The notes beneath the pieces were generated by a model. That model was not told where the DNA came from and did not search any database. It saw only the letters and a program-made list of their open reading frames with translations. A stretch of DNA of 64,000 nt from Bacteroidales bacterium (GTDB lineage Bacteria > Bacteroidota > Bacteroidia > Bacteroidales > UBA932), in contig JAHHQP010000008.1 of assembly GCA_020026355.1 (NCBI GenBank), positions 3,521-67,520 on the forward strand, written 5' to 3'. Position numbers and translations under genes: made by a program. Below are positions 56,366 to 64,000 of the stretch, in pieces (the first letter of the stretch is position 1; each line of letters opens with the position of its first letter).

Positions 56366-56800
56366 TTAGGCTACGAGTGTCGGGATCATCAACGCTGCAA
56401 CCAGTGCAAGGATAGCGTAGAACTCCGGAAGAGCGGCGTAGATCATCGTATTGGTCTGAACGTCATGTCCCTGAGCGATGCCGTTGATACCGTTTGCGCA
56501 GACCTGACCCTGACGGATCGCGGAGATCATGCAGACGAGACCTACAGCGAGGCCGACTCCGAAGAGGATAGGACCGTCAGTCGCGAAATCCTTGCTGAGC
56601 CACATGATGAAGGCAACGAAGCCGTAAAGACCCTGTGTTGCCGGAAGGGCGGAAAGGATCATATAGCTGGAGGATTTCTCCGGATTTTTCTTCAAAGCTG
56701 CTTCTGCCGCATTGCCGGCGATGGTTGTTCCGATACTACTACCGATTCCTGAAAGGCCCAACATGAGACCGAGTCCAAGATAACCAAGAATTAAGTTCAT
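56366..56800 (-). CDS. V-type ATPase subunit K (membrane rotor ring)
   Basis: 144 residues, four TM helices formed by two hairpins. Rotor subunit carrying the ion through the membrane. The essential carboxylate is Glu126 in ALPEFYAILAL. Residues Leu52, Thr55, Gln56 (LPATQGLYG), Tyr59 and Gln97 (AIRQGQV) align with the sodium ligands of Enterococcus hirae NtpK (Leu61, Thr64, Gln65, Gln110, Glu139), so a sodium-coupled ring is predicted. Last gene of the operon, 28 bases after subunit I. Confidence 0.93.
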   Translation of the reverse strand: MNLILGYLGLGLMLGLSGIGSSIGTTIAGNAAEAALKKNPEKSSSYMILSALPATQGLYGFVAFIMWLSKDFATDGPILFGVGLAVGLVCMISAIRQGQVCANGINGIAQGHDVQTNTMIYAALPEFYAILALVAALMIPTLVA

Positions 56801-56828
56801 AATGTTATTGTTTTTTGATTGTTGTTAT

Positions 56829-58733
56829 TTATTGTTCTATTTCTTTACCCAAGTTCATTGGATTGTAACGTTTACCCTTGCCTTCATAACCGGAGTTCTT
56901 GAAGTACTCGACGAAGGTAAGACGAAGCGGATGTACGAAGGCACCCAGTGCAGACATCGCGATGTTCAGCACATGGCCGGCCAGCAGGATCAGGATGAAA
57001 GGTATCCAGGTCAGGACATTGTCACCTAAGATCTGGAAGCCCAGATCGTTGAACACTCCACCGAGCATACCGCCGGCAAGTCCCAGCGCGTAGAGACGCA
57101 CATAGCTGAGGACATCACCCAGGATGCCGGTCGCCATATTATAGGTATCCCACAGGCCGGATCCGATGTTGATCAGCGGATTTCTTCCCGGTTTGTTGAA
57201 GATGAAGATACCCAGACCGGAGATGACGCCCAGTACGATGACGGCCCATTTGGTGATTTCAGCGGAAATCACGCTGGTGAAGGCCAGGACAGTGATGATC
57301 AGACCACCAAGGATCAGAACCAGCCAGCCCCAGGTGCTGATGTTCTCTTTGAATCCGAACCTTCTGGTATAGCAGATGGCTTTCACCACCATGGCCAGAC
57401 AGATGTGGAAGATACCGATGGCGATGGCCAGGACCATCTGGATGGCGTAGCCGCCTTCCGCCGGATTCCTGACGATTCCCCCGTCAGGCCCCAGTCCTAT
57501 CGTACCGGTGAGCATCAGGTTCCTGATGCCTTCAGGAATCCAGCTCACGGTGGTCAGATCCACACCGAAGAAAGTACCCATGACCGTTCCGACAACCAGG
57601 GTCCCGGCACCCAGCAGGGTGATGATGTTGCCCAGGCCTTCGAACATGCCGATCTTGAGCCAGCCTTTCTTCACTGCAAGTCCGAAAAGGATGAGGAAGA
57701 GACCGTAACCTGCATCGCCCATGCACATGGCGAAGAACAGCAGGTAGAACGGGGCCAGGATCGGGGTAGGGTCGAATTCACTGTAGACCGGCATACCGTA
57801 CATTCCGGTCAGGACTTCGAACTGTCTGGTGAACCAGTTGTTCTTGAGTCTGATCGGCGGGTTGTCTTCTTCTGCAGCATCTTCTTTCATATAGACCAGA
57901 TCCATCTTGTCGAAGGCTGCGCAGAGTTCGGCTTCATTCTCCTTCGGAGCGAAACCGGTCATGATGGAAATCATGTTCTCGGCGGCAGTATCGCTGGATG
58001 CATCTGCAAGATAACGGTCCAGATCCACCAGGACGGCCTTCCGGAGCCCATTGATCTCCTCACATCGGCTTTCCTTGATCTTCATCAGGCGGGCCTTGCA
58101 GCGGAGCTGTTCTTCCTTGAGGCTGGCAATCTGCTCGGTAGATTTCCTGAAGGAGCCTTCCGGCGCCTTGCATTCCTTGGCTTTCACCGTACATTCCTCA
58201 CCTTCGGCAAGGACGGTGACGAACCATATCTTCTTTCCATTGTCTTCAATTACCTGCAGCGGATAGAGCGTTTCCCAGGTCGGGTCGAACGCTTTCTTGT
58301 CCACGCAGTACCAGTGCAGCTGATAGCCGGTAGCCGCCAGTCTGTCCAGGGAGGCTTTGTCGAATTCTCCCCAAGGCATACGTTCGGTCATCTCGCGGTT
58401 CGTTGCAGAGATTTCACCGCCGATTTCTTTCAGACGGGAATCCTGTGCGATAACGTAGGAGATGAGGTCGTTCTGGCTGACCTTCAGCTCTTCTGCCGCA
58501 GCTGCAGCCTTGATCTTCTCGAAGTCGGGATCTTTGCTGCAGTCACTCTTGTCGAGGATCTTCAATGCCTCCTTGGCTGCCGCGGCGCGGCGGAGCATTG
58601 AAGCGGACCGCTCATCTACAGGTTTTGCGGAACGGGTGATATCCACGACTCCCAGTTCCTGAAGCTGCTTCAGAAACTCTTCCTTTCCCTCACGGAGCAT
58701 GAGGAAAATGTATTTCGTCATCTGTGTGATCAT
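56829..58733 (-). CDS. V-type ATPase subunit I (stator membrane subunit, a homologue)
   Basis: 634 residues. N-terminal cytoplasmic half with long helices (residues about 1-330) that contacts the peripheral stalks; C-terminal membrane half with about seven TM helices, beginning EFDPTPILAPFYLLFFAMCMGDAGYGL and containing LGDVLSYVRLYALGLAGGMLGGVFN, with the essential channel arginine in SYVRLYALGLA. Ion half-channels form between this subunit and the K ring. Its start overlaps the D gene stop by 4 bases; ATG 58721 is an alternative start. Confidence 0.93.
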   Translation of the reverse strand: MITQMTKYIFLMLREGKEEFLKQLQELGVVDITRSAKPVDERSASMLRRAAAAKEALKILDKSDCSKDPDFEKIKAAAAAEELKVSQNDLISYVIAQDSRLKEIGGEISATNREMTERMPWGEFDKASLDRLAATGYQLHWYCVDKKAFDPTWETLYPLQVIEDNGKKIWFVTVLAEGEECTVKAKECKAPEGSFRKSTEQIASLKEEQLRCKARLMKIKESRCEEINGLRKAVLVDLDRYLADASSDTAAENMISIMTGFAPKENEAELCAAFDKMDLVYMKEDAAEEDNPPIRLKNNWFTRQFEVLTGMYGMPVYSEFDPTPILAPFYLLFFAMCMGDAGYGLFLILFGLAVKKGWLKIGMFEGLGNIITLLGAGTLVVGTVMGTFFGVDLTTVSWIPEGIRNLMLTGTIGLGPDGGIVRNPAEGGYAIQMVLAIAIGIFHICLAMVVKAICYTRRFGFKENISTWGWLVLILGGLIITVLAFTSVISAEITKWAVIVLGVISGLGIFIFNKPGRNPLINIGSGLWDTYNMATGILGDVLSYVRLYALGLAGGMLGGVFNDLGFQILGDNVLTWIPFILILLAGHVLNIAMSALGAFVHPLRLTFVEYFKNSGYEGKGKRYNPMNLGKEIEQ

Positions 58734-59341
58734 TGTTCTGCTTCCTCCTCTTCTTCCAGAGCGTGTCTGTTCTTCACGATCTTGGAAGCGGCTTTGGAGA
58801 GATTCTCCTCGTCTTCCATATATCGTTTGATTTTCCGGATTGCTTCCTGATAACCTGGAATCTGGACCTTCTCATAAAGATTCACCTTCTGGGTGGTCTT
58901 CTTGCGCTGGTAATCCAGGATCCGGCTCTTCTCGAGATAGACCTCTGATTCGATACCCAGACGGGAGAGTTCTTTCAGGATCGCGACGCCGTCGGCATAC
59001 CATGCCGGACATTTGAAGGCATCGAACTCATTGATCTGGTAATGGATCTCACCTAAGCCGGGTGTCTTCACACCTGCTACCTTGACGGTGAACAGGTCGA
59101 CATCCGTGATGGTGATGAGGTTGGGTTGGAACTCGTTCCAGAGCGCGGCGAGATAGTCGTAATTCTTCAGGGCAGCATCCAGCTCCTCAACAAGCTGTTC
59201 TGAACGTTGCTTGGCTTTCTTCACCTCGACGCGCAGGGCGGACTCCTTGTTCTTCAGTGTAGGGAGTGCATTCTTACGCATCTTGAGTTGTTTGCCCAAG
59301 TTGTTCAGAGAGGTCTTGTTATATTGGAATTTAATGGCCAT
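58730..59341 (-). CDS. V-type ATPase subunit D (central stalk)
   Basis: 203 residues. AIKFQYNKTSLNNLGKQLKMRKNALPTLKNKESALRVEVKKAKQ and the C-terminal helix (KVQIPGYQEAIRKIKRYMEDEENLSKAASKIVKNRHALEE) form the antiparallel coiled-coil axle of the rotor. It couples catalysis in A3B3 to rotation of the K ring. Overlaps subunit I by 4 bases and follows B by 2 bases. Confidence 0.92.
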   Translation of the reverse strand: MAIKFQYNKTSLNNLGKQLKMRKNALPTLKNKESALRVEVKKAKQRSEQLVEELDAALKNYDYLAALWNEFQPNLITITDVDLFTVKVAGVKTPGLGEIHYQINEFDAFKCPAWYADGVAILKELSRLGIESEVYLEKSRILDYQRKKTTQKVNLYEKVQIPGYQEAIRKIKRYMEDEENLSKAASKIVKNRHALEEEEEAEQ

Positions 59342-59343
59342 AA

Positions 59344-60669
59344 CTATTTGTTCTCTTTCCAGTATTTATCTGTAAACACTTGCTTGATACCGGTCTCGGC
59401 TTTCGTGAAATACGTACTGAAGAGCTCCCAGGCGGTATCCAGCATCTCGTCGATGCTGAGATTGACGTCGATGGCGAGCAGACGGGTCGCATACGCTTTC
59501 GCATAGTCGAGACATCTGAGGTCATAGTCGCTCAGGTCGAAACCGTTCTCCAGCTTGGTCTTCGCGTTCTGTGCATCTGCGTAGAGTCGTACGGAGGTGT
59601 TCATCACCTGGCTGTGGTCCTCTCTGGTCTTCTTTCCCTGTACGAGCTGTTTGAGTCGGGAGAGAGAGCGGAACGGATCGATGATGACCTTTCCGGAATC
59701 CGGATCTGAACGGAGGAAGAGCTGACCCTCGGTGATGTATCCGGTGTTGTCCGGAATCGCGTGGGTGATATCTCCATCGTTCAGGGTCGTGACGGCGATG
59801 ATGGTGATGGAACCGCCTTCAGGGAACTGCACGGCTTTCTCGTAGATCTTCGCGAGATCGGAATAGAGGGAACCTGGCATGGAGTCCTTGGATGGAATCT
59901 GGTCCATACGGTTGGACACGATACTCAGTGCATCGGCGTAGAGAGTCATGTCGGTCAGGAGGACGAGAACTTTCTCGTTCTTCTCCGAAGCGAAGTATTC
60001 CGCTGCCGTCAGAGCCATGTCTGGAATGAGCAGTCGCTCTACTGGAGGCTGCTCCGTCGTGTTCACGAAGCTGATGATCTTGTCCAGGGCGCCGGCAGCC
60101 TCGAATTCATGCTTGAAATAGAGGTAGTCGTCATTGGAGAGACCCATACCGCCGAGGATGATCTTGTCCACATCGGCACGCAGGGCAACCTGCGCCATCA
60201 CGTTGTTGTATGGCTGGTCCGAGTCTGCGAAGAACGGAATCTTCTGGCCGGATACCAGGGTGTTGTTGAGGTCGATGCCAGCGATACCGGTAGGGATCAG
60301 CTCGGATGGCTGTTTCCTTTTGTAAGGGTTTACGGAAGGTCCACCGATCTCCACTTCCTTTCCTTCAGGTTCAGGACCGCCGTCGATAGGTTGTCCGTAG
60401 GCGTTGAAGAAACGACCGGCGAGGTCTTCGCCGACTTTGAGTGTCGGGGCTTTTCCCAGAAAAACCACTTCGGCATCGGTCGGGATGCCTTCGGTACCGG
60501 AGAAGATCTGGAGGGTGACAAGATCACCTTTTGTCTTCACCACCTGTGCAAGGCGACCGTCTACGAGTGCCAGCTCGTCGTTGGCTGCTCCGCTGGCTTT
60601 GAGCGAGACCGTGGCTTTGGTGATGACCTCCAACTGTGTATATACTTTTTGAAATGCCTTATTTGCCAT
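59344..60669 (-). CDS. V-type ATPase subunit B (non-catalytic)
   Basis: 441 residues. Beta-barrel, nucleotide-binding-like domain and C-terminal helical domain. It has GGPEPEGKEVEIGGPSVNPYKRKQPSELIPTGIAGIDLNNTLVSGQKIPFFADSDQPYN where the catalytic subunit has a P-loop, so it cannot bind ATP in the same way. GYITEGQLFLRSD and DPFRSLSRLKQLVQGKKTREDHSQVMN are typical. It overlaps the A gene by 11 bases. Confidence 0.95.
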   Translation of the reverse strand: MANKAFQKVYTQLEVITKATVSLKASGAANDELALVDGRLAQVVKTKGDLVTLQIFSGTEGIPTDAEVVFLGKAPTLKVGEDLAGRFFNAYGQPIDGGPEPEGKEVEIGGPSVNPYKRKQPSELIPTGIAGIDLNNTLVSGQKIPFFADSDQPYNNVMAQVALRADVDKIILGGMGLSNDDYLYFKHEFEAAGALDKIISFVNTTEQPPVERLLIPDMALTAAEYFASEKNEKVLVLLTDMTLYADALSIVSNRMDQIPSKDSMPGSLYSDLAKIYEKAVQFPEGGSITIIAVTTLNDGDITHAIPDNTGYITEGQLFLRSDPDSGKVIIDPFRSLSRLKQLVQGKKTREDHSQVMNTSVRLYADAQNAKTKLENGFDLSDYDLRCLDYAKAYATRLLAIDVNLSIDEMLDTAWELFSTYFTKAETGIKQVFTDKYWKENK

Positions 60670-62410
60670 TGCTGAGAAGATTATTGATTTGGTTCTGATA
60701 CTCGTTGAAACGTTCGCCCTTGAATTCAGAGTAGTTCATCTGTCTGAGATCATTGATCAGTTCCTTGAAGAATCTGCGGCAAGCCTCGAAATCTTCGAAG
60801 TTGAATTCCTTATGGCAGATGTCGAGCACGAGTTCCAGCATGTATTTCTGACGCTCGAGCGGACAGAGCGCATCGATCTCATCGAAGGCGTCCTGCTGGA
60901 GGATGATGAAGTCGATCAGCTCTGATTTCCAGAAATTCTCATGGTAGCTCATCGGTACGCCATCATCACCGAGGATGTTGATCTGCTCGCTGGCTTCCTT
61001 GCCGCGGCGGATGATGAACTTGGTCTCTTCGACCTTCTTTACCCAACCCGGAGCGATGGTCCTGTCAAGGTATTCCTGAATTTCAGGATACTCGAGGTAT
61101 TTCGAATAGGAATCGATCGGGTTTACGGCTGGATACCTCTTCTGGTCGGCACGGTTCTGCTCGAGAGCATAGAAGCATCGTGCGGCCTTCTTCGTGGATT
61201 CGGTCACCGGCTCTTTCAGATTACCGCCGGCAGGGGATACCGTACCGATGAAGGTGACGGAACCGGTCTTGCCGTTATTCAGGATGACCATACCTGCACG
61301 GGAGTAGAAGTTGGAGATGATCGCTGAAAGGTCGACAGGGAACGCATCGGCTCCTGGAAGTTCCTCCATACGGTTGGACATCTCTCTCAGTGCCTGTGCC
61401 CATCTGGAAGTGGAGTCTGCCAGCAGCAGGACCTTCAGGCCCATGGCACGGTAATATTCACAGATGGTCATGGCCGTGTAGACGGATGCTTCACGGGCAG
61501 CGACCGGCATGTTGGACGTGTTGCAGATGATGGTCGTACGTTCCATCAGGTGACGACCGGTATGTGGGTCAATGAGTTCAGGGAACTCGGTGAAGATCTC
61601 CACGACCTCGTTCGCACGCTCGCCGCAGGCGGCCATCACGATGACTTCAGCATCACCCTGCTTGGCAATGGCATGCTGGAGCACGGTCTTTCCGCAGCCG
61701 AAAGGTCCGGGGATGAAGCCTGTACCACCTTCCGCGATCGGATTGAGGGTATCCAGGGTACGGACACCGGTCTCCATGATGCGGTTCGGTCTCGGTTTCT
61801 CCTTGTAGCCTTTGATGGCGACTTTCACCGGCCATTTCTGGCACATGGTCACATTGACCTCCTCGTTGTCCTCATCGATCAGGACGGCGATGGTGTCAAG
61901 GATGGTGTATTCGCCCGGCTCTGCGACGGATTTTACGGTATAAGTGCCTTTGAAGCTGAACGGAACCATGATCTTGTGCGGGAGCCAGCCTTCCTTCACT
62001 TCTCCGAGCCAGTCGGCGGCAATGACTTTGTCACCGGCTGCGGCGATAGGGGTGAAGGCCCATTTCTTCTTCTCGTCAAGCGGTTTAGTGTATTCTCCTC
62101 TCTTGAGGAAGGTGCCTGTCATGGTAGTCAGGTCGTTCTGGAGTCCATCATAACTGTTGGACAGCAGTCCAGGTCCCAAAGTGGCTTCAAGCATCCTGTC
62201 CTCGAACTCCACCAGGTCGCCGTTCTTCAGTCCACGGGTACTTTCGAATACCTGGACAGCAGCGGTCTTGCCGTTGACTTTGATGACTTCGGCCATAAGC
62301 TTGGTGCCGCCTGTCGTGATGTAGCAGATCTCGTTCTGCGACACCGGACCGTCGGCGAGGACTGTCACCAGGTTGGATACGATACCCGTAACTTTTCCTG
62401 TAGTTTTCAT
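60659..62410 (-). CDS. V-type ATPase subunit A (catalytic)
   Basis: 583 residues. P-loop GPFGCGKTVLQ, the catalytic Glu region ACGERANEVVEIFTEFPEL, the ~90-residue non-homologous insert typical of A subunits, LADSTSRWAQALREMSNRMEELPG and the FYSRAGMVILNNGKTGSVTFIGTVSPAGGN block. It hydrolyses or makes ATP at the A/B interfaces. Normal length. Preceded after 21 bases by the DUF2764 gene. Confidence 0.96.
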   Translation of the reverse strand: MKTTGKVTGIVSNLVTVLADGPVSQNEICYITTGGTKLMAEVIKVNGKTAAVQVFESTRGLKNGDLVEFEDRMLEATLGPGLLSNSYDGLQNDLTTMTGTFLKRGEYTKPLDEKKKWAFTPIAAAGDKVIAADWLGEVKEGWLPHKIMVPFSFKGTYTVKSVAEPGEYTILDTIAVLIDEDNEEVNVTMCQKWPVKVAIKGYKEKPRPNRIMETGVRTLDTLNPIAEGGTGFIPGPFGCGKTVLQHAIAKQGDAEVIVMAACGERANEVVEIFTEFPELIDPHTGRHLMERTTIICNTSNMPVAAREASVYTAMTICEYYRAMGLKVLLLADSTSRWAQALREMSNRMEELPGADAFPVDLSAIISNFYSRAGMVILNNGKTGSVTFIGTVSPAGGNLKEPVTESTKKAARCFYALEQNRADQKRYPAVNPIDSYSKYLEYPEIQEYLDRTIAPGWVKKVEETKFIIRRGKEASEQINILGDDGVPMSYHENFWKSELIDFIILQQDAFDEIDALCPLERQKYMLELVLDICHKEFNFEDFEACRRFFKELINDLRQMNYSEFKGERFNEYQNQINNLLSNGK

Positions 62411-62431
62411 ATTCTGATTAATGTCATTAAA

Positions 62432-63061
62432 TTATTTTTCATCGCTTTTGTAGTCGACACCTTTGAAGGTGCCTCTGACTTCATCGACCAGCTTGCGGAA
62501 CATCTCGCGTCCGGTCTGCTCATCCAGCTGAAGCCATCTGCCGACAATCTTCATTTTCACGATCACGCCCAGAATGGATTCGAAATCGAGATAGTGGAAG
62601 GTCGTGAGCTCGTCGATCTTGTCCCAGTAAAGGTCGTCGATCGCACGCTCTCTGGCCAGAATGTCTTTACCGACAAGAATTTCCTGGAGTTCTTCCGCTT
62701 CTTCGAAATCCGTATCCTCTCCATAATCCGGATCTTCGGGATCCAGCAGGCAAATCTCATCTTTTCCGGCTTCCCGTTTCAGCTCATGGTTGAGGTAGCG
62801 GACCTTCGCGTTGCGGACATTCAGGTCGAAGGTGAAGAAATCACGGATGAAGGCCAGCTTGTGACGGGTCGCCTTCCTGTAGAAATCCACCCCGATCTTG
62901 TCCGGATCAAAACCATCCTCGACGAGATCGATCACTTCGTTGTCTTTCTTCGAACAAAGCTCACGGATCTCCTGAAGATAGTCTTCGAGTTTCCTGCCGC
63001 TTTCCTTCCAGTCGGGAGTCAGCTCAGGAAGTCCGGTCCTTATGTAGACGTAATTGTTCAT
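62432..63061 (-). CDS. DUF2764 protein, probable V-ATPase subunit C counterpart
   Basis: 209 residues. Begins NNYVYIRTGLPELTPDWKESGRKLEDYLQEIRELCSKKD; mostly helical with an acidic middle (LLDPEDPDYGEDTDFEEAEELQEIL) and FHYLDFESILGVIVKMKIVGRWLQLDEQTGREMFRKLVDEV near the end. It holds the operon position where archaeal-type V-ATPases have subunit C (the ring-stalk adaptor) and short repeated helical signatures like C. No other C or F gene is in the operon, so it probably replaces C. The ATG overlaps the E stop by one base (TAATG). Confidence 0.8.
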   Translation of the reverse strand: MNNYVYIRTGLPELTPDWKESGRKLEDYLQEIRELCSKKDNEVIDLVEDGFDPDKIGVDFYRKATRHKLAFIRDFFTFDLNVRNAKVRYLNHELKREAGKDEICLLDPEDPDYGEDTDFEEAEELQEILVGKDILARERAIDDLYWDKIDELTTFHYLDFESILGVIVKMKIVGRWLQLDEQTGREMFRKLVDEVRGTFKGVDYKSDEK

Positions 63062-63666
63062 TATCCAAAGAGAATCTTCTTGGTGGCAGGTCTGAGATAT
63101 TCGGAGATGAGTTCCGTGAAGGTAGCTTCAGTGAAACTGATGAAGTAGCCGCCGTCTTTAGGACCGACCTGGAAGCCACCGGAAATCTTCTTGGAGAAAG
63201 AAGCATCGATGTTCCTGCCTAAGGTATTGGCGAGTTCTTTCCGGATATATGGCTCGAGATCTTTCTGGAGAGATTCCGGAAGGATCACGGACAGGTCCTG
63301 CGGACCCTCGTTGTCGAATTTGCTGCAGATGGTCTGGAGAATTTCCTTGATGAAATCCGCAGAAGCCAGCTTTTCCTTCACTTCTTCTCCAGCGATCTTG
63401 GTGATGATCAGGTTCTCGATGTCCTTCTTTGTGGCGGCAATGCTCTGGTTTGCGGCCATCTTGATGTCGGAAGCCGTCTTCTTCTGGATTTCTTCAGCCT
63501 GTCTGTGCGCCTCGGCGATGATCTTGTCAGCCTCGGCACGGGCTTCGGAGATGATCTTCTCGGACTGGGCCTTCGCTTCAGCCAGAATTTCCTCCCCTTC
63601 TTGTTTACCTTTCGACAGACCCTCGTGGTAGAGTTTGTCTGTCAGTTCTTGCAACTTGTTCTGCAT
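63061..63666 (-). CDS. V-type ATPase subunit E (peripheral stalk)
   Basis: 201 residues. Long N-terminal helix rich in Ala, Glu, Lys and Gln (GKQEGEEILAEAKAQSEKIISEARAEADKIIAEAHRQAEEIQKK), then a globular C-terminal domain that clamps the top of A3B3. First gene of the operon. No separate G/H partner is encoded nearby, which is odd, since E normally forms a right-handed coiled coil with it. Confidence 0.88.
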   Translation of the reverse strand: MQNKLQELTDKLYHEGLSKGKQEGEEILAEAKAQSEKIISEARAEADKIIAEAHRQAEEIQKKTASDIKMAANQSIAATKKDIENLIITKIAGEEVKEKLASADFIKEILQTICSKFDNEGPQDLSVILPESLQKDLEPYIRKELANTLGRNIDASFSKKISGGFQVGPKDGGYFISFTEATFTELISEYLRPATKKILFG

Positions 63667-63715
63667 ATCTGGTTTGTTTATTAAGTTTTATGTCAAATGG
63701 TAGTTGTAGATCTAA

Positions 63716-63723
63716 CAAAATTA
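63716..63723 (-). promoter_or_regulatory. -7 promoter element (TAATTTTG) for the V-ATPase operon
   Basis: Lies 50 bases before the E-subunit ATG on the minus strand; leader about 43 nt. The rest of 63667-63863 is AT-rich without a recognisable gene. Confidence 0.5.
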
Positions 63724-63863
63724 AAAAAATTTTATTGATGCTGCAACGCCTGTTCCTGATTTCATCAAAAATAAGACCGGGACTTCAATTTTCCGGAAAA
63801 TATGACATATGGTATAATGATCATTACTTTTTGCATATGTGGAGGAAGAAGACGGTAAATGCT

Positions 63864-63871
63864 TATCTTTG
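63864..63871 (+). promoter_or_regulatory. -7 promoter element (TATCTTTG) for the terminal lipoprotein gene
   Basis: Ends 20 nt before ATG 63892; leader about 13-15 nt. Confidence 0.55.
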
Positions 63872-63891
63872 CCTTGATAAAAGAACAAGAT

Positions 63892-64000
63892 ATGAAGAAA
63901 AACTTGATTTATGCGCTGGTTTTCCTGGCGCTGGCCGGCTGTAACGTGGACAAGCCTCATCAGTCTCAGCCGAATGAAGGTGGGGAAGCGCAGCAGCAGC
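63892..64000 (+). CDS. Lipoprotein, N-terminal fragment (gene runs past window end)
   Basis: 36 residues visible: MKKNLIYALVFLALAGC then NVDKPHQSQPNEGGEAQQQ. The lipobox is LALAGC with Cys17. The following residues are hydrophilic and low complexity, a typical linker. No function can be read from this fragment. Confidence 0.75.
   Translation, partial: MKKNLIYALVFLALAGCNVDKPHQSQPNEGGEAQQQ

Noticed and set aside
61550..63148. Plus-strand open frame of 532 codons opposite V-ATPase A, DUF2764 and E
   Set aside because: It runs antisense through three overlapping operon genes; no recognisable motif, and explained by codon bias leaving few stops.
1..64000. CRISPR arrays, insertion sequences, prophage, toxin-antitoxin or defence islands
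   Set aside because: Looked for direct repeats with spacers, transposase motifs, phage structural genes and typical defence domains; none found. Coding is continuous housekeeping sequence.

Overview
The window reads as a housekeeping stretch of a chromosome from a Bacteroidales (Bacteroidota) anaerobe, probably gut-associated and not assignable to a genus from sequence alone. The reasons are: the Bacteroidota promoter signature TAnnTTTG in front of most operons; the syntenic block nusB-yajC-ybbR-coaE-DUF5606-rimO; PUR/DUF3276, GSCFA, DUF349, DUF5606 and DUF2764 proteins; a Bacteroidota-type V-ATPase operon; zinc-free ribosomal protein L31B; and a rubredoxin/flavodiiron oxygen-defence pair. 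I see no insertion sequence, prophage, CRISPR array, rRNA or plasmid feature. Coding density is high and neighbours look alike in base composition.

Layout. 1-5.1 kb: Dabb protein (cut by the edge), TRIC-type channel, RluA pseudouridine synthase, a nuclease-fold orphan, CCA-adding enzyme, Xer recombinase and HPF. 5.1-10.2 kb: holA, a Nat-type ABC exporter and a 5'-nucleotidase split into two genes. 10.3-18 kb: YicC, GlnRS, a membrane sensor stub paired with a RecD-like helicase, Ffh and LysA. 18-23 kb: deoxyhypusine-synthase-like protein, GSCFA protein, and an outer-membrane-like protein with a second, fused 5'-nucleotidase lipoprotein. 23-27.5 kb: DsbD, RNase Y, a structured RNA (probable 6S RNA), ZapA and a ZapB-like coiled coil. 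27.5-31.7 kb: MtaD plus purine nucleoside phosphorylase, then NAD synthetase. 31.7-39.2 kb: PUR protein, the nusB-to-rimO operon, a lipoprotein and PepT. 39.1-41.6 kb: RNase P RNA, then an old-yellow-enzyme/steroid 5-alpha-reductase gene pair. 41.7-46.6 kb: CTP synthase, glutaminyl cyclase, and a TPP riboswitch ahead of a TonB-dependent receptor. 46.6-54.6 kb: flavodiiron protein/rubredoxin, TrmD, DUF349 protein, YidC, YggS, an orphan PqqD-like protein, a secreted EEP-family enzyme and tRNA-Glu. 54.7-64 kb: NamZ-like protein, L31B, the V-ATPase operon (E-DUF2764-A-B-D-I-K) and a lipoprotein cut by the window edge.

The observations most worth a second look are: the 5-alpha-reductase/OYE operon, resembling gut bile-acid/steroid reductase clusters; an NAD synthetase whose glutaminase domain has lost its catalytic cysteine and about 40 residues; a glutaminyl cyclase in a genome whose signal peptides tend to leave Gln at the mature N terminus; a V-ATPase K subunit carrying the full sodium-ligand set; a TPP riboswitch with a visible anti-P1 element and no room for its own promoter; and promoters so close to start codons that several mRNAs should be leaderless. 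I found no obviously novel multi-gene defence or mobile system.
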